This document shows positions 18,113-27,702 of a stretch of DNA of 64,000 bases, piece after piece. Each line of letters begins with the position of its first letter. Within the stretch, counting starts at the first letter, position 1. The notes beneath the pieces are model-generated. The model was not told the origin of the DNA. It did not search any database and saw only the letters and a list, made by a program, of their open reading frames with translations. Source of the DNA: Janthinobacterium silvisoli (GTDB lineage Bacteria > Pseudomonadota > Gammaproteobacteria > Burkholderiales > Burkholderiaceae_D); NCBI RefSeq assembly GCF_014200725.1, contig NZ_JACHCL010000003.1, positions 248,001 through 312,000 of the forward strand, written 5' to 3'. The position numbers and the translations under genes are program-made.

Positions 18113-18364
18113 TTAAGCTGCTGCTTTGCCGTTGCTGGCAACCAGACGAGCAACGGTTGGCGACAATTGTGCGCCAACGCCTTGCCAGTAGGCCAGACGG
18201 TCTGCGGTGATACGCAGTGGAACTTCGCCACCTTGCGCCATCGGGTTGTAAAAACCGATACGCTCAATGAAGCGACCATCGCGGCGATTGCGCGAATCAG
18301 TAGCGACGATGTTGAAGAACGGGCGCTTCTTGGCGCCTCCACGAGCTAAACGAATAACGACCAT
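18113..18364 (-). CDS. rpsP: 30S ribosomal protein S16
   Basis: An 83-residue ribosomal protein, complete and of normal length, beginning [17 protein letters not shown] with the conserved [14 protein letters not shown] segment. It is first in the operon and is served by a promoter about 40-70 bp upstream. Confidence 0.97.
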   Translation of the reverse strand: MVVIRLARGGAKKRPFFNIVATDSRNRRDGRFIERIGFYNPMAQGGEVPLRITADRLAYWQGVGAQLSPTVARLVASNGKAAA

Positions 18365-18404
18365 AATATTTCCAAAAAGTGTGCTGAGGCGGAAAAAGCC
18401 GCAA

Positions 18405-18434
18405 ATTATAGCGCGCTTTACCGCCAGGCAGCAA
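18405..18434 (-). promoter_or_regulatory. Probable sigma70 promoter of rpsP operon
   Basis: On the minus strand a perfect TATAAT (18410-18405) lies 18 bp from TTGCTG (18434-18429), about 40 bp upstream of the rpsP start. The -10 is exact and the -35 is partial. Confidence 0.5.
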
Positions 18435-18663
18435 GCGTTATGATGACGGGCGTGTAATTTGGGCTAATCAAACATTATGACCAGACATCGCCAAAGACGC
18501 AATACCCGTCTGCGTTTATCAGGCTTGCACGGCCATAAACCGTGCATTTTATCCATATTTCGCATGCTGTTTAATACTATTTACGCTACATAAAAATGCT
18601 ATGCCTCACGCAGTCTATGCACCATACTGATAATCTTTACCGATAAGCAATCTTGGAGTTCTC

Positions 18664-19098
18664 ATGAGCAGTACAACCATGACGCAATCCGTACACAAGA
18701 ACAAGGCTTTCACGACCCTGCTGGCGTTTCTGGTCGGCACTCTTGGCCTGCACCGCTTCTATTTACATGGCGGCAAGGATCGCTGGGGCTGGCTGCATCT
18801 GGCCGCCCTGCCCGCCAGCCTGGCCTTGCGGCTGATTTTTCCGGATGCCGACTGGTTTTATCAGATCCTGCCCCTGATTACCTCTGCGCTAATCGGCTTC
18901 CTGGAAGCACTGGTGCTGGGCCTGATGTCCGATGAAAAATGGGATGCCCAGTACAACGCCATATCAGGCCAGCACTCCGATACGGGCTGGCCTCTGGCCG
19001 TGGCGCTGGTCGCTACCCTGATGCTAGGCGCAGGCGTGCTGATCGCCACCATGGCGCGCCTGTTCGATTTACTCTACACGGGTGGCGCCTACGGTTGA
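18664..19098 (+). CDS. TM2 domain membrane protein
   Basis: A 144-residue inner-membrane protein. Residues ~10-35 (KNKAFTTLLAFLVGTLGLHRFYLHG) form the TM2 signature, in which a hydrophobic helix is followed by G-x-HRFY, and further hydrophobic stretches lie at 45-60, 65-85 and 107-130. GGAG stands seven to eight bases before the ATG. TM2 proteins have no well-defined biochemical role. It is divergent from rpsP across ~300 bp that contain no other gene. Confidence 0.75.
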   Translation: MSSTTMTQSVHKNKAFTTLLAFLVGTLGLHRFYLHGGKDRWGWLHLAALPASLALRLIFPDADWFYQILPLITSALIGFLEALVLGLMSDEKWDAQYNAISGQHSDTGWPLAVALVATLMLGAGVLIATMARLFDLLYTGGAYG

Positions 19099-19204
19099 TT
19101 TTTACCGCCACACCGCACGCACAGCGGTGTTGGCAAGCAATTATGCTTTTCCTCTATACTGATTTCAAGACCAGCCTTGCTGGTGTTTCTTAATGGAGAA
19201 GATC

Positions 19205-19837
19205 ATGATTCGTCGCCCCTTAATTTTAGTAGCCGCCATCGCCACCCTGTTCAGTGGCCTGGCCACTGCGCAAAACCTGTCACCCAAGGCGCAATATACC
19301 TACGATACCAAGCAGGCCAATACGCGCTATGCAGATGACAAAAAGTTGTGCGCCGAAGAGACCACCTCGAAAACGCGCTTGCAATGCCTGCGCGACGCCA
19401 AGAGCGAATACGACCAGGCCATCATCAACGCCAAGGCTGCGCAAAAAGCGGCGCTGGCCGGCGGCTCGACGCAATATCAGCCACCACAAGCCCAACACCA
19501 GATCTGCGCCGATTGCGGCAAGGTGCTGGCAGTCAATGTGAGCGAAAAAGCAGGTGAAGGCGGCGCGCTGGGCCTGATAGGCGGCGGCGTGGCCGGCGCC
19601 CTGCTGGGACGTCAGGTCGGTGGCGGCACCGGCCGCGACCTGGCCACCCTGGCTGGCGCAGCGGGCGGCGCTTATGCTGGCAAGCAAGTCGAAGGCCACT
19701 ACAAAAACGCCAAGGTGTGGACCGTCACCGTGCAATATGAAACCGGCGCCAAGGCTGATTTCAATTTTGACCAGGACCCTGGACTGGCAGCTGGTGACTT
19801 GGTGCGCAACTCAGGCAACGGAATTGCCCGTCGATAA
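19205..19837 (+). CDS. Exported glycine-zipper 2TM domain protein
   Basis: A 210-residue exported protein. The ATG at 19205 is chosen because GGAGAAG precedes it by the right distance, whereas the ATG at 19193 overlaps that site. Residues 1 to ~22 are a signal peptide ending LATAQN. A Lys/Ala-rich helical region with CxxC-like cysteines (CADCGK) follows, then a glycine zipper (GLIGGGVAGALLGRQVGGGTGRD...AGAAGGAYAGKQVEG), as in SlyB/17-kDa antigen proteins, and a short beta-type C-terminus. It is probably an envelope protein inserted in or resting on a membrane; the specific role is unknown. Confidence 0.75.
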   Translation: MIRRPLILVAAIATLFSGLATAQNLSPKAQYTYDTKQANTRYADDKKLCAEETTSKTRLQCLRDAKSEYDQAIINAKAAQKAALAGGSTQYQPPQAQHQICADCGKVLAVNVSEKAGEGGALGLIGGGVAGALLGRQVGGGTGRDLATLAGAAGGAYAGKQVEGHYKNAKVWTVTVQYETGAKADFNFDQDPGLAAGDLVRNSGNGIARR

Positions 19838-19856
19838 AAATCAGCACAGCAACAAC

Positions 19857-20014
19857 AGGCCCGAGTCCTGAACCAAGGCACTCGGGCCTAGCGGGGAGGG
19901 CAAGGCGCAGCGACGCAGACAGTACGCATGTACGGCAAGGAAGCTGCAACGCCGCCATCGGCATTTTCTCAGGCCCGCGCCTCGGGCCCGCTGGTTTAAG
20001 ATTTAAGATTTAAA
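19857..20014. repeat. Structured intergenic element 3' of acyl-CoA dehydrogenase
   Basis: A 158-bp stretch with strong internal symmetry. AGGCCCGAGT (19857-19866) pairs with ACTCGGGCCT (19880-19889). A second block around 19902-19957 has GGCGCAGC near its start and GCTGCAACGCC near its end, enclosing the palindrome GTAC-GCAT-GTAC. A further AGGCCCG/CGGGCC pair lies at 19970-19990, and TTTAAGA is repeated 2.7 times at 19995-20014. There is no open frame and no T-run. It resembles a multicopy structured intergenic repeat, but copy number cannot be tested here. Confidence 0.5.
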
Positions 20015-20018
20015 ACCC

Positions 20019-21809
20019 TTAAAACTGCTCTTCATCCAGCGCCATCACGCCGGCACTGCCCTCAATAATAGTGGCCCGCAAGCCCGGTGCCTGCGACAGA
20101 ATATGGTCGGCAAAGAAACGCGCCGTGCCTATCTTGGCCTTGTAGAACGCGGCGTCACCACTACCCTCGCCCAGCTTTTGCTGCGCCACGATGGCCGCGC
20201 GCGCCATTTGCCAGCCGCCCAGCACGATGCCCGCCAATTTCAGATACGGCACGCTGCCGGCAAACACCGCCTTGATATCGGTCTTGACGTTCGCCAGCAC
20301 ATACTCGACGACAGCTTCCAGTGCGGCGCTGCCTTCGGCCAGATGGCGCTGCATGGCCTGGAAGTCGGCGCCCGTCAGTTCGCCCAGTTGGGCTTCCGTG
20401 GCGCGCACCTGGGCGATGATGGCCTTGGCTACCGCACCGCCATCACGCACCGTCTTGCGGCCGACCAGGTCATTGGCCTGGATGGCCGTCGTGCCTTCGT
20501 AGATGGTGAGGATCTTGGCATCGCGGTAATGCTGGGCGGCGCCTGTTTCTTCGATAAAACCCATGCCGCCATGTACTTGCACGCCGTCGCGGGCCACGTC
20601 TTGCGACATTTCCGTCGACCAGCCTTTGATAATCGGCACCAGGTATTCATAGGTGGCCAGGCTTTCCGCACGCACATCCGCGTCCGGATGGTGATGGGCA
20701 ACGTCGCTGATGGCCGCGCCCACATAGGCCAGCGCGCGCGCCGCCTCGGTTTGCGAGCGCATGGACATCAACAAACGGCGCACGTCCGGGTGGTGAATGA
20801 TGGAAACCGGACCGGGCGAGCCGGCCAGGTCGCGCGATTGCACGCGGTCCTTGGCGAAAGTGACCGCTTGCTGATATGCGCACTCAGCCAGGCCGATGCC
20901 TTGCAGGCCGACGCCAAAGCGGGCTGCATTCATCATGATGAACATGTATTCCAGGCCACGGTTTTCTTCGCCCACCAGGGTGCCGATGGCGCCGCCGTGG
21001 TCGCCGAATTGCAAGACCGCCGTCGGGCTGGCCTTGATGCCCAGCTTGTGTTCGATCGAGACGCAGTGCGCATCGTTACGCGCGCCCAGGCTGCCATCCG
21101 CATTGACGAGGAATTTTGGCACGATGAACAGGGAAATGCCTTTCACGCCAGCCGGGGCGTCCGGCGTGCGGGCCAGCACCAGGTGGACGATATTCTCGGC
21201 CATGTCGTGCTCGCCATAGGTAATGAAAATCTTGGTGCCGAACACTTTATACGTGCCATCTTCCTGCGGCACGGCGCGCGTGCGCACGGCGGCCAGATCG
21301 GAACCCGCTTGCGGCTCCGTCAAGTTCATGGTGCCCGTCCACTTGCCCGACACCAGGTTTTCCAGGTAAGTGGTTTTTTGTGCATCGCTGCCCGCCGTCA
21401 GCAACGCTTCGATGGCGCCATCCGACAGCAGGGCCACCAGCGCAAACGAGATGCTGGCCGAGTTGAGCATTTCGATGCAGGGCGTGGCCAACAGTTTGGG
21501 CAAGCCCTGGCCACCGAACTCGGTCGGGTGCTGCACGCCCTGCCAGCCCGCTTCGCCGTACGCCTTGAAAGCTTCTTTAAAACCTTTCGAGGTCGTCACT
21601 TCACCGTCGTGCCAGAAGCTCGGCTCCTTGTCGCTGGGGCCATTCAAGGGAGCGACCACGCCGCCGCAGAATTTGGCGTTTTCTTCCAGCACGGCCTCGG
21701 CCGTGTCCGGTGTCGCGTCTTCGCAGCCAGGTAGCGTATGGATTTCGGCCAGGCCGGCCAGTTCGTTCATGACGAACAACATATCTTTCAGCGGGGCTTG
21801 ATAGCTCAT
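20019..21809 (-). CDS. Acyl-CoA dehydrogenase, DmdC-like long form
   Basis: A 596-residue FAD enzyme that oxidises an acyl-CoA to the 2-enoyl-CoA and passes electrons to ETF. The N-terminal helical extension (YQAPLKDMLFVMNELAGL) is typical of the ~600-residue DmdC/AidB-like group. The FAD region MNLTEPQAGSDLAAVRTRA and the C-terminal IYEGTTAIQANDLVGRK are present, with Glu438 as the expected catalytic base. GGAGGAAA is five bases before the ATG. etfB and etfA lie just upstream on the same strand, matching its electron acceptor, though a terminator at 21825-21871 separates them. The substrate (medium/long acyl-CoA or methylmercaptopropionyl-CoA) cannot be told. Confidence 0.88.
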   Translation of the reverse strand: MSYQAPLKDMLFVMNELAGLAEIHTLPGCEDATPDTAEAVLEENAKFCGGVVAPLNGPSDKEPSFWHDGEVTTSKGFKEAFKAYGEAGWQGVQHPTEFGGQGLPKLLATPCIEMLNSASISFALVALLSDGAIEALLTAGSDAQKTTYLENLVSGKWTGTMNLTEPQAGSDLAAVRTRAVPQEDGTYKVFGTKIFITYGEHDMAENIVHLVLARTPDAPAGVKGISLFIVPKFLVNADGSLGARNDAHCVSIEHKLGIKASPTAVLQFGDHGGAIGTLVGEENRGLEYMFIMMNAARFGVGLQGIGLAECAYQQAVTFAKDRVQSRDLAGSPGPVSIIHHPDVRRLLMSMRSQTEAARALAYVGAAISDVAHHHPDADVRAESLATYEYLVPIIKGWSTEMSQDVARDGVQVHGGMGFIEETGAAQHYRDAKILTIYEGTTAIQANDLVGRKTVRDGGAVAKAIIAQVRATEAQLGELTGADFQAMQRHLAEGSAALEAVVEYVLANVKTDIKAVFAGSVPYLKLAGIVLGGWQMARAAIVAQQKLGEGSGDAAFYKAKIGTARFFADHILSQAPGLRATIIEGSAGVMALDEEQF

Positions 21810-21824
21810 CTTATTTCCTCCAAG

Positions 21825-21871
21825 AAAAAAGCCACGCGCGGCTCGCCGTGGAGGGCGGGCCGGCGTGGCTT
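21825..21871 (-). terminator. Intrinsic terminator between etfA and acyl-CoA dehydrogenase
   Basis: On the minus strand AAGCCACGC (21871-21863) pairs with GCGTGGCTT (21837-21829), with further GC pairing inside, followed by TTTTTTC. It ends just before the dehydrogenase ribosome-binding site, so the gene either has its own promoter or is reached by partial readthrough. Confidence 0.75.
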
Positions 21872-21913
21872 TGTAATAAACAAAACCCGAAGTGACTTAA
21901 ATTAACCCTGCTC

Positions 21914-22846
21914 TTAGCCCAATTCTTTGACCAGTTGCGGCACGATCTCGAACAGATCGCCCACGATGCCGTAGTCCGCCACGGCAAAGATCGGCGCTTC
22001 CGGATCTTTATTGATCGCCACGATGGTTTTCGAATCTTTCATCCCGGCCAGATGCTGGATCGCGCCCGAGATACCGACGGCGATGTACAGCGATGGCGCA
22101 ACGATCTTGCCGGTCTGGCCTACTTGCCAGTCATTCGGCACGAAGCCGGCATCGACCGCAGCGCGCGAAGCACCCATGGCGGCGCCCAGCTTGTCGGCCA
22201 GCGGTTCGAGGATCTGGAAGTTTTCAGCCGAACCCAGGCCACGGCCACCGGACACGATGATTTTCGCGGCGGTCAGCTCAGGACGGTCGGACTTGGCTAC
22301 TTCGCGGCCCACGAAAGCCGATTTGCCGATATCGGCCACGGCAGCGATGGTCTCGGTGGCAGCCGAACCGCCGGTGGCGGCAGCCGCGTCGAAACCGGTG
22401 GTACGCACGGTGATGACCTTGATCTTGTCGCCCGATTGCACGGTAGCAATTGCGTTACCGGCGTAAATAGGACGCTCGAAGGTATCCGGGCTATCGACCT
22501 TGGTGATTTCCGAGATTTGCGCTACGTCCAGCTTGGCGGCCACGCGTGGCAAGATGTTTTTGCCGTAAGCTGTGGCTGGCGCCAGGATGTGGCTATAGTT
22601 GCCGGCAATCGCCAGCACTTGTTCGGCCACGTTTTCAGCCAGGCCGTCAGCGAAGTGCGGCGCGTCGGCCACGATGACTTTGGCAACGCCGGCGATTTGC
22701 GCAGCGGCTGCAGCGGCAGCAGAAGCGTTCGAGCCAGCGACGAGTACGTGCACGTCGCCGCCGCACTGGGCAGCCGCGGTCACGGTGTTGAGGGTGCTGC
22801 CTTTTAAGCTAGCGTTGTCGTGTTCAGCAATAACTAATGCGACCAT
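21914..22846 (-). CDS. etfA: Electron transfer flavoprotein alpha subunit
   Basis: A 310-residue FAD-binding subunit of ETF, which collects electrons from acyl-CoA dehydrogenases and gives them to ETF-ubiquinone oxidoreductase. The C-terminal FAD domain holds [64 protein letters not shown] and NKDPEAPIF, all family hallmarks. It follows etfB by 42 bp in the usual beta-then-alpha order. Confidence 0.97.
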   Translation of the reverse strand: MVALVIAEHDNASLKGSTLNTVTAAAQCGGDVHVLVAGSNASAAAAAAAQIAGVAKVIVADAPHFADGLAENVAEQVLAIAGNYSHILAPATAYGKNILPRVAAKLDVAQISEITKVDSPDTFERPIYAGNAIATVQSGDKIKVITVRTTGFDAAAATGGSAATETIAAVADIGKSAFVGREVAKSDRPELTAAKIIVSGGRGLGSAENFQILEPLADKLGAAMGASRAAVDAGFVPNDWQVGQTGKIVAPSLYIAVGISGAIQHLAGMKDSKTIVAINKDPEAPIFAVADYGIVGDLFEIVPQLVKELG

Positions 22847-22888
22847 GATATGTCCTGTAAATATTCTGGATAGACGGCGAGGCCGCGC

Positions 22889-23638
22889 TTAGATGACTTT
22901 GGCTTCGGTACGCAGCTTGGCGACCAGCGTGGCCACGTCTGGCACCTTGATACCGGCCGAGCGCTTGGCTGGTTCGGCAACTTTCACCGTTTTCAGGCGT
23001 GGCGTGACATCGACGCCCAGGTCTTCCGGCTTGGTGATATCGAGCGGCTTTTTCTTGGCCTTCATGATGTTCGGCAAAGTCACATAACGTGGCTCGTTCA
23101 GGCGCAGGTCGGTGGTGATGATTGCTGGCAAGGTCAACGCCAGGGTTTCCAGGCCGCCATCGACTTCGCGGGTCACGGTCACTTTACCGTCTTCCAGCAC
23201 GACTTTCGAGGCGAAGGTGGCTTGCGGCCAACCGAGCAGCGCCGCCAGCATCTGGCCGGTCTGGTTGCTGTCGTCGTCGATAGCTTGCTTGCCCAGGATA
23301 ATCAGTTGTGGCTGCTCTTTATCGGCCAGCGCCTTTACCAGCTTGGCCACGGCCAGCGGTTCCAGTTCGGTCGTCGTTTCCACCAGGATGCCGCGGTCGG
23401 CGCCGATGGCCATCGCGGTGCGCAGGGTTTCCTGGCATTGGGTCACGCCGCAGGAGATGGCGACCACTTCAGTCACCTTGCCGGCTTCTTTCAGACGCGT
23501 GGCTTCTTCCAGCGCGATTTCATCGAAAGGATTCATCGACATTTTGACGTTGGCGGTATCGACGCCAGTGCCGTCACTCTTGACGCGTACTTTGACGTTA
23601 TAGTCGACCACGCGTTTGACGGGTACCAAGACTTTCAT
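22889..23638 (-). CDS. etfB: Electron transfer flavoprotein beta subunit
   Basis: A 249-residue AMP-binding subunit of ETF. It begins [19 protein letters not shown] and carries [46 protein letters not shown] and [20 protein letters not shown], all diagnostic. It is first in the etfB-etfA pair and is preceded by a TATAAT about 57 bp upstream of the ATG. Confidence 0.97.
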   Translation of the reverse strand: MKVLVPVKRVVDYNVKVRVKSDGTGVDTANVKMSMNPFDEIALEEATRLKEAGKVTEVVAISCGVTQCQETLRTAMAIGADRGILVETTTELEPLAVAKLVKALADKEQPQLIILGKQAIDDDSNQTGQMLAALLGWPQATFASKVVLEDGKVTVTREVDGGLETLALTLPAIITTDLRLNEPRYVTLPNIMKAKKKPLDITKPEDLGVDVTPRLKTVKVAEPAKRSAGIKVPDVATLVAKLRTEAKVI

Positions 23639-23694
23639 AGCTATGCCTTTGGGAAATTATAAAAATGACGGATCAAGTGCTGATTGTGACTTCG

Positions 23695-23700
23695 ATTATA
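23695..23700 (-). promoter_or_regulatory. Candidate -10 box of etfBA
   Basis: A minus-strand TATAAT lies 57 bp upstream of etfB. No convincing -35 box is seen at normal spacing, so this is only a suggestion. Confidence 0.35.
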
Positions 23701-23892
23701 AGAGAAATTTGAATCTTGAACCGAATTTAAGCACGATCGTGCGATTTTTTGTTAGAGCAATCCATCTAAACCAGAATGTTGCACGGATTTCCAGGGAAGA
23801 AACGAGGACGCTGCAGGGCAGCAAAAGCGTAGCAGCAAAGGGGTACAGCTATGCTGGCCAGGCCGTTCTGCGACGGCCCCGGCCCATCAGAT

Positions 23893-24150
23893 TTACTTGC
23901 GTTGCATCAAGAAAACAAACTCCGTACCCGTTTGCACATGCGACAGCAGCGCATTGCCGGTTTGTTTGGCAAAGGCCTGGAAGTCGCGCACGGAACCGGG
24001 ATCGGTTGCCATGATGCGCAGCACTTCACCGCTTTGCAGCTCTGCCAATGCTTTTTTTGCTTTCAGAATCGGCAAAGGGCAATTCAAGCCCCGCGCATCG
24101 AGTTCTTTATGAAATTCCATAATCTCGTTATCAAGTAGTGTGTCGCTCAT
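23893..24150 (-). CDS. TusA-family sulfur carrier protein
   Basis: An 85-residue protein. The ATG at 24150 follows GGTGGGAT; a longer frame reaching to 24492 runs into the 3' end of alaS and is spurious. The TusA signature is ELDARGLNCPLPILKAKKAL, with the persulfide-carrying Cys at residue 24 in CPLP, followed by GEVLRIMATDPGSVRDFQAF. Proteins of this family relay sulfur for tRNA 2-thiouridine, molybdenum cofactor or sulfur oxidation. The gene is solitary between alaS and etfBA, so its pathway is not given by context. Confidence 0.88.
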   Translation of the reverse strand: MSDTLLDNEIMEFHKELDARGLNCPLPILKAKKALAELQSGEVLRIMATDPGSVRDFQAFAKQTGNALLSHVQTGTEFVFLMQRK

Positions 24151-24265
24151 CAATATCCCACCATTGTTTTGTTGTACTGATTTTCGACATAGTACTCCAA
24201 TTAGCGGCCCATGACGCGCTGCACCAAAATAGTTCAACAGCTGTTGTGGGGTCACAACGAGAGGA

Positions 24266-24304
24266 CAAATAAAATAAGGGCCCGCAAACCTGGTTTGCGG
24301 GCCC
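24266..24304 (-). terminator. Rho-independent terminator of alaS
   Basis: GGGCCCGCAAACC (24278-24290) and its exact complement (24292-24304) form a very stable stem. The minus-strand tail is TTATTTTATTT. It lies ~60 bp after the alaS stop. Confidence 0.85.
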
Positions 24305-24364
24305 CTCTGACAGAGCAGCGGGGACTCAACCCCGCATGCCTGCTGGCTTTCAACGTAGATAGCC

Positions 24365-26977
<2,613 letters not shown>

Positions 26978-27016
26978 GTTTTATTGGCAAAAGGTGGCGG
27001 CAGCTTTAAAGGCTTG

Positions 27017-27046
27017 ATTATACGTGATATGGGTGCCCGGAATTAA
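27017..27046 (-). promoter_or_regulatory. Candidate alaS promoter
   Basis: A minus-strand TATAAT (27022-27017) lies 18 bp from TTAATT (27046-27041) and about 40 bp upstream of alaS. The -10 is perfect and the -35 is weak. Confidence 0.4.
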
Positions 27047-27069
27047 GGGACAGGCAAGGATGCAGGCCG

Positions 27070-27510
27070 TCAGGCAGGGTCGGCGTGGCTGCACTCGTGC
27101 GGTGCCGCCGCTGTCGCAAGCACGGCACTGGCGCCGGTATTGCAGTCGGCACAGCGGCCATACAAGGTCAGCTCGTGGTGCTCGACCACAAAACCTTGCG
27201 GCGCCATCCGTTTCAAGTCGCCAGGGCAATCATGCACGTCGAACACGCGCTGGCACTGGGTGCACTGGAAATGATGATGATGGTGATTGGCCACCGCGTT
27301 CGATTCATAACGCGGGTTTTCACCGGGCAAGGTCACCACTTGCACCTTGTCTTCCAGCACCAGCGATTTCAGGTTGCGATAGACGGTAGCGATGCCCAGC
27401 TGCGTCACTTGCAGACTGGCCTGTTCGAGTATCTCTTGCGCCGACAAGGGGCGTTGTGCCGACTCGATGGCGGCTTGTATAGCGGTTTTTTGACGTGTTG
27501 TGCGTTCCAT
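27070..27510 (-). CDS. zur: Fur-family repressor, Zur-like
   Basis: A 146-residue metal-responsive repressor. The N-terminal winged helix includes RQKTAIQAAIESAQRPLSAQEIL and GIATVYRNLKSL. The dimer/metal domain has HHHHH at residues 76-80 and structural zinc cysteines at 83, 86, 120 and 123. It diverges from a ZnuD-type zinc receptor with a palindromic Fur/Zur-type box between them, which favours zinc over iron or peroxide sensing. A Fur paralogue of other specificity cannot be excluded from sequence alone, so the symbol is an inference from context. Confidence 0.75.
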   Translation of the reverse strand: MERTTRQKTAIQAAIESAQRPLSAQEILEQASLQVTQLGIATVYRNLKSLVLEDKVQVVTLPGENPRYESNAVANHHHHHFQCTQCQRVFDVHDCPGDLKRMAPQGFVVEHHELTLYGRCADCNTGASAVLATAAAPHECSHADPA

Positions 27511-27599
27511 AGCCCACAGAATACACCATCCACCCCCTCTACTTCAGCACCACGTCGGCGACTCTTTATCTTTACTGCATGCAAAATTCACCACCCAGT

Positions 27600-27619
27600 A
27601 ATGATAATGCGTTATCATT
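27600..27619. promoter_or_regulatory. Zur/Fur-type operator between zur and znuD
   Basis: The 20-bp perfect inverted repeat AATGATAA-TGCG-TTATCATT lies 84 bp upstream of znuD and 90 bp upstream of zur. A further ATCATT adds a partial third arm. AT-rich palindromes of this form are typical of Zur and Fur boxes. Confidence 0.75.
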
Positions 27620-27702
27620 ATCATTTTATGGCACGCCCGATATTTTCTGAAACGCCAGCCATTACTTGAAAACACCGTTATAGATAAAGGAATCCCAGCC
27701 CC

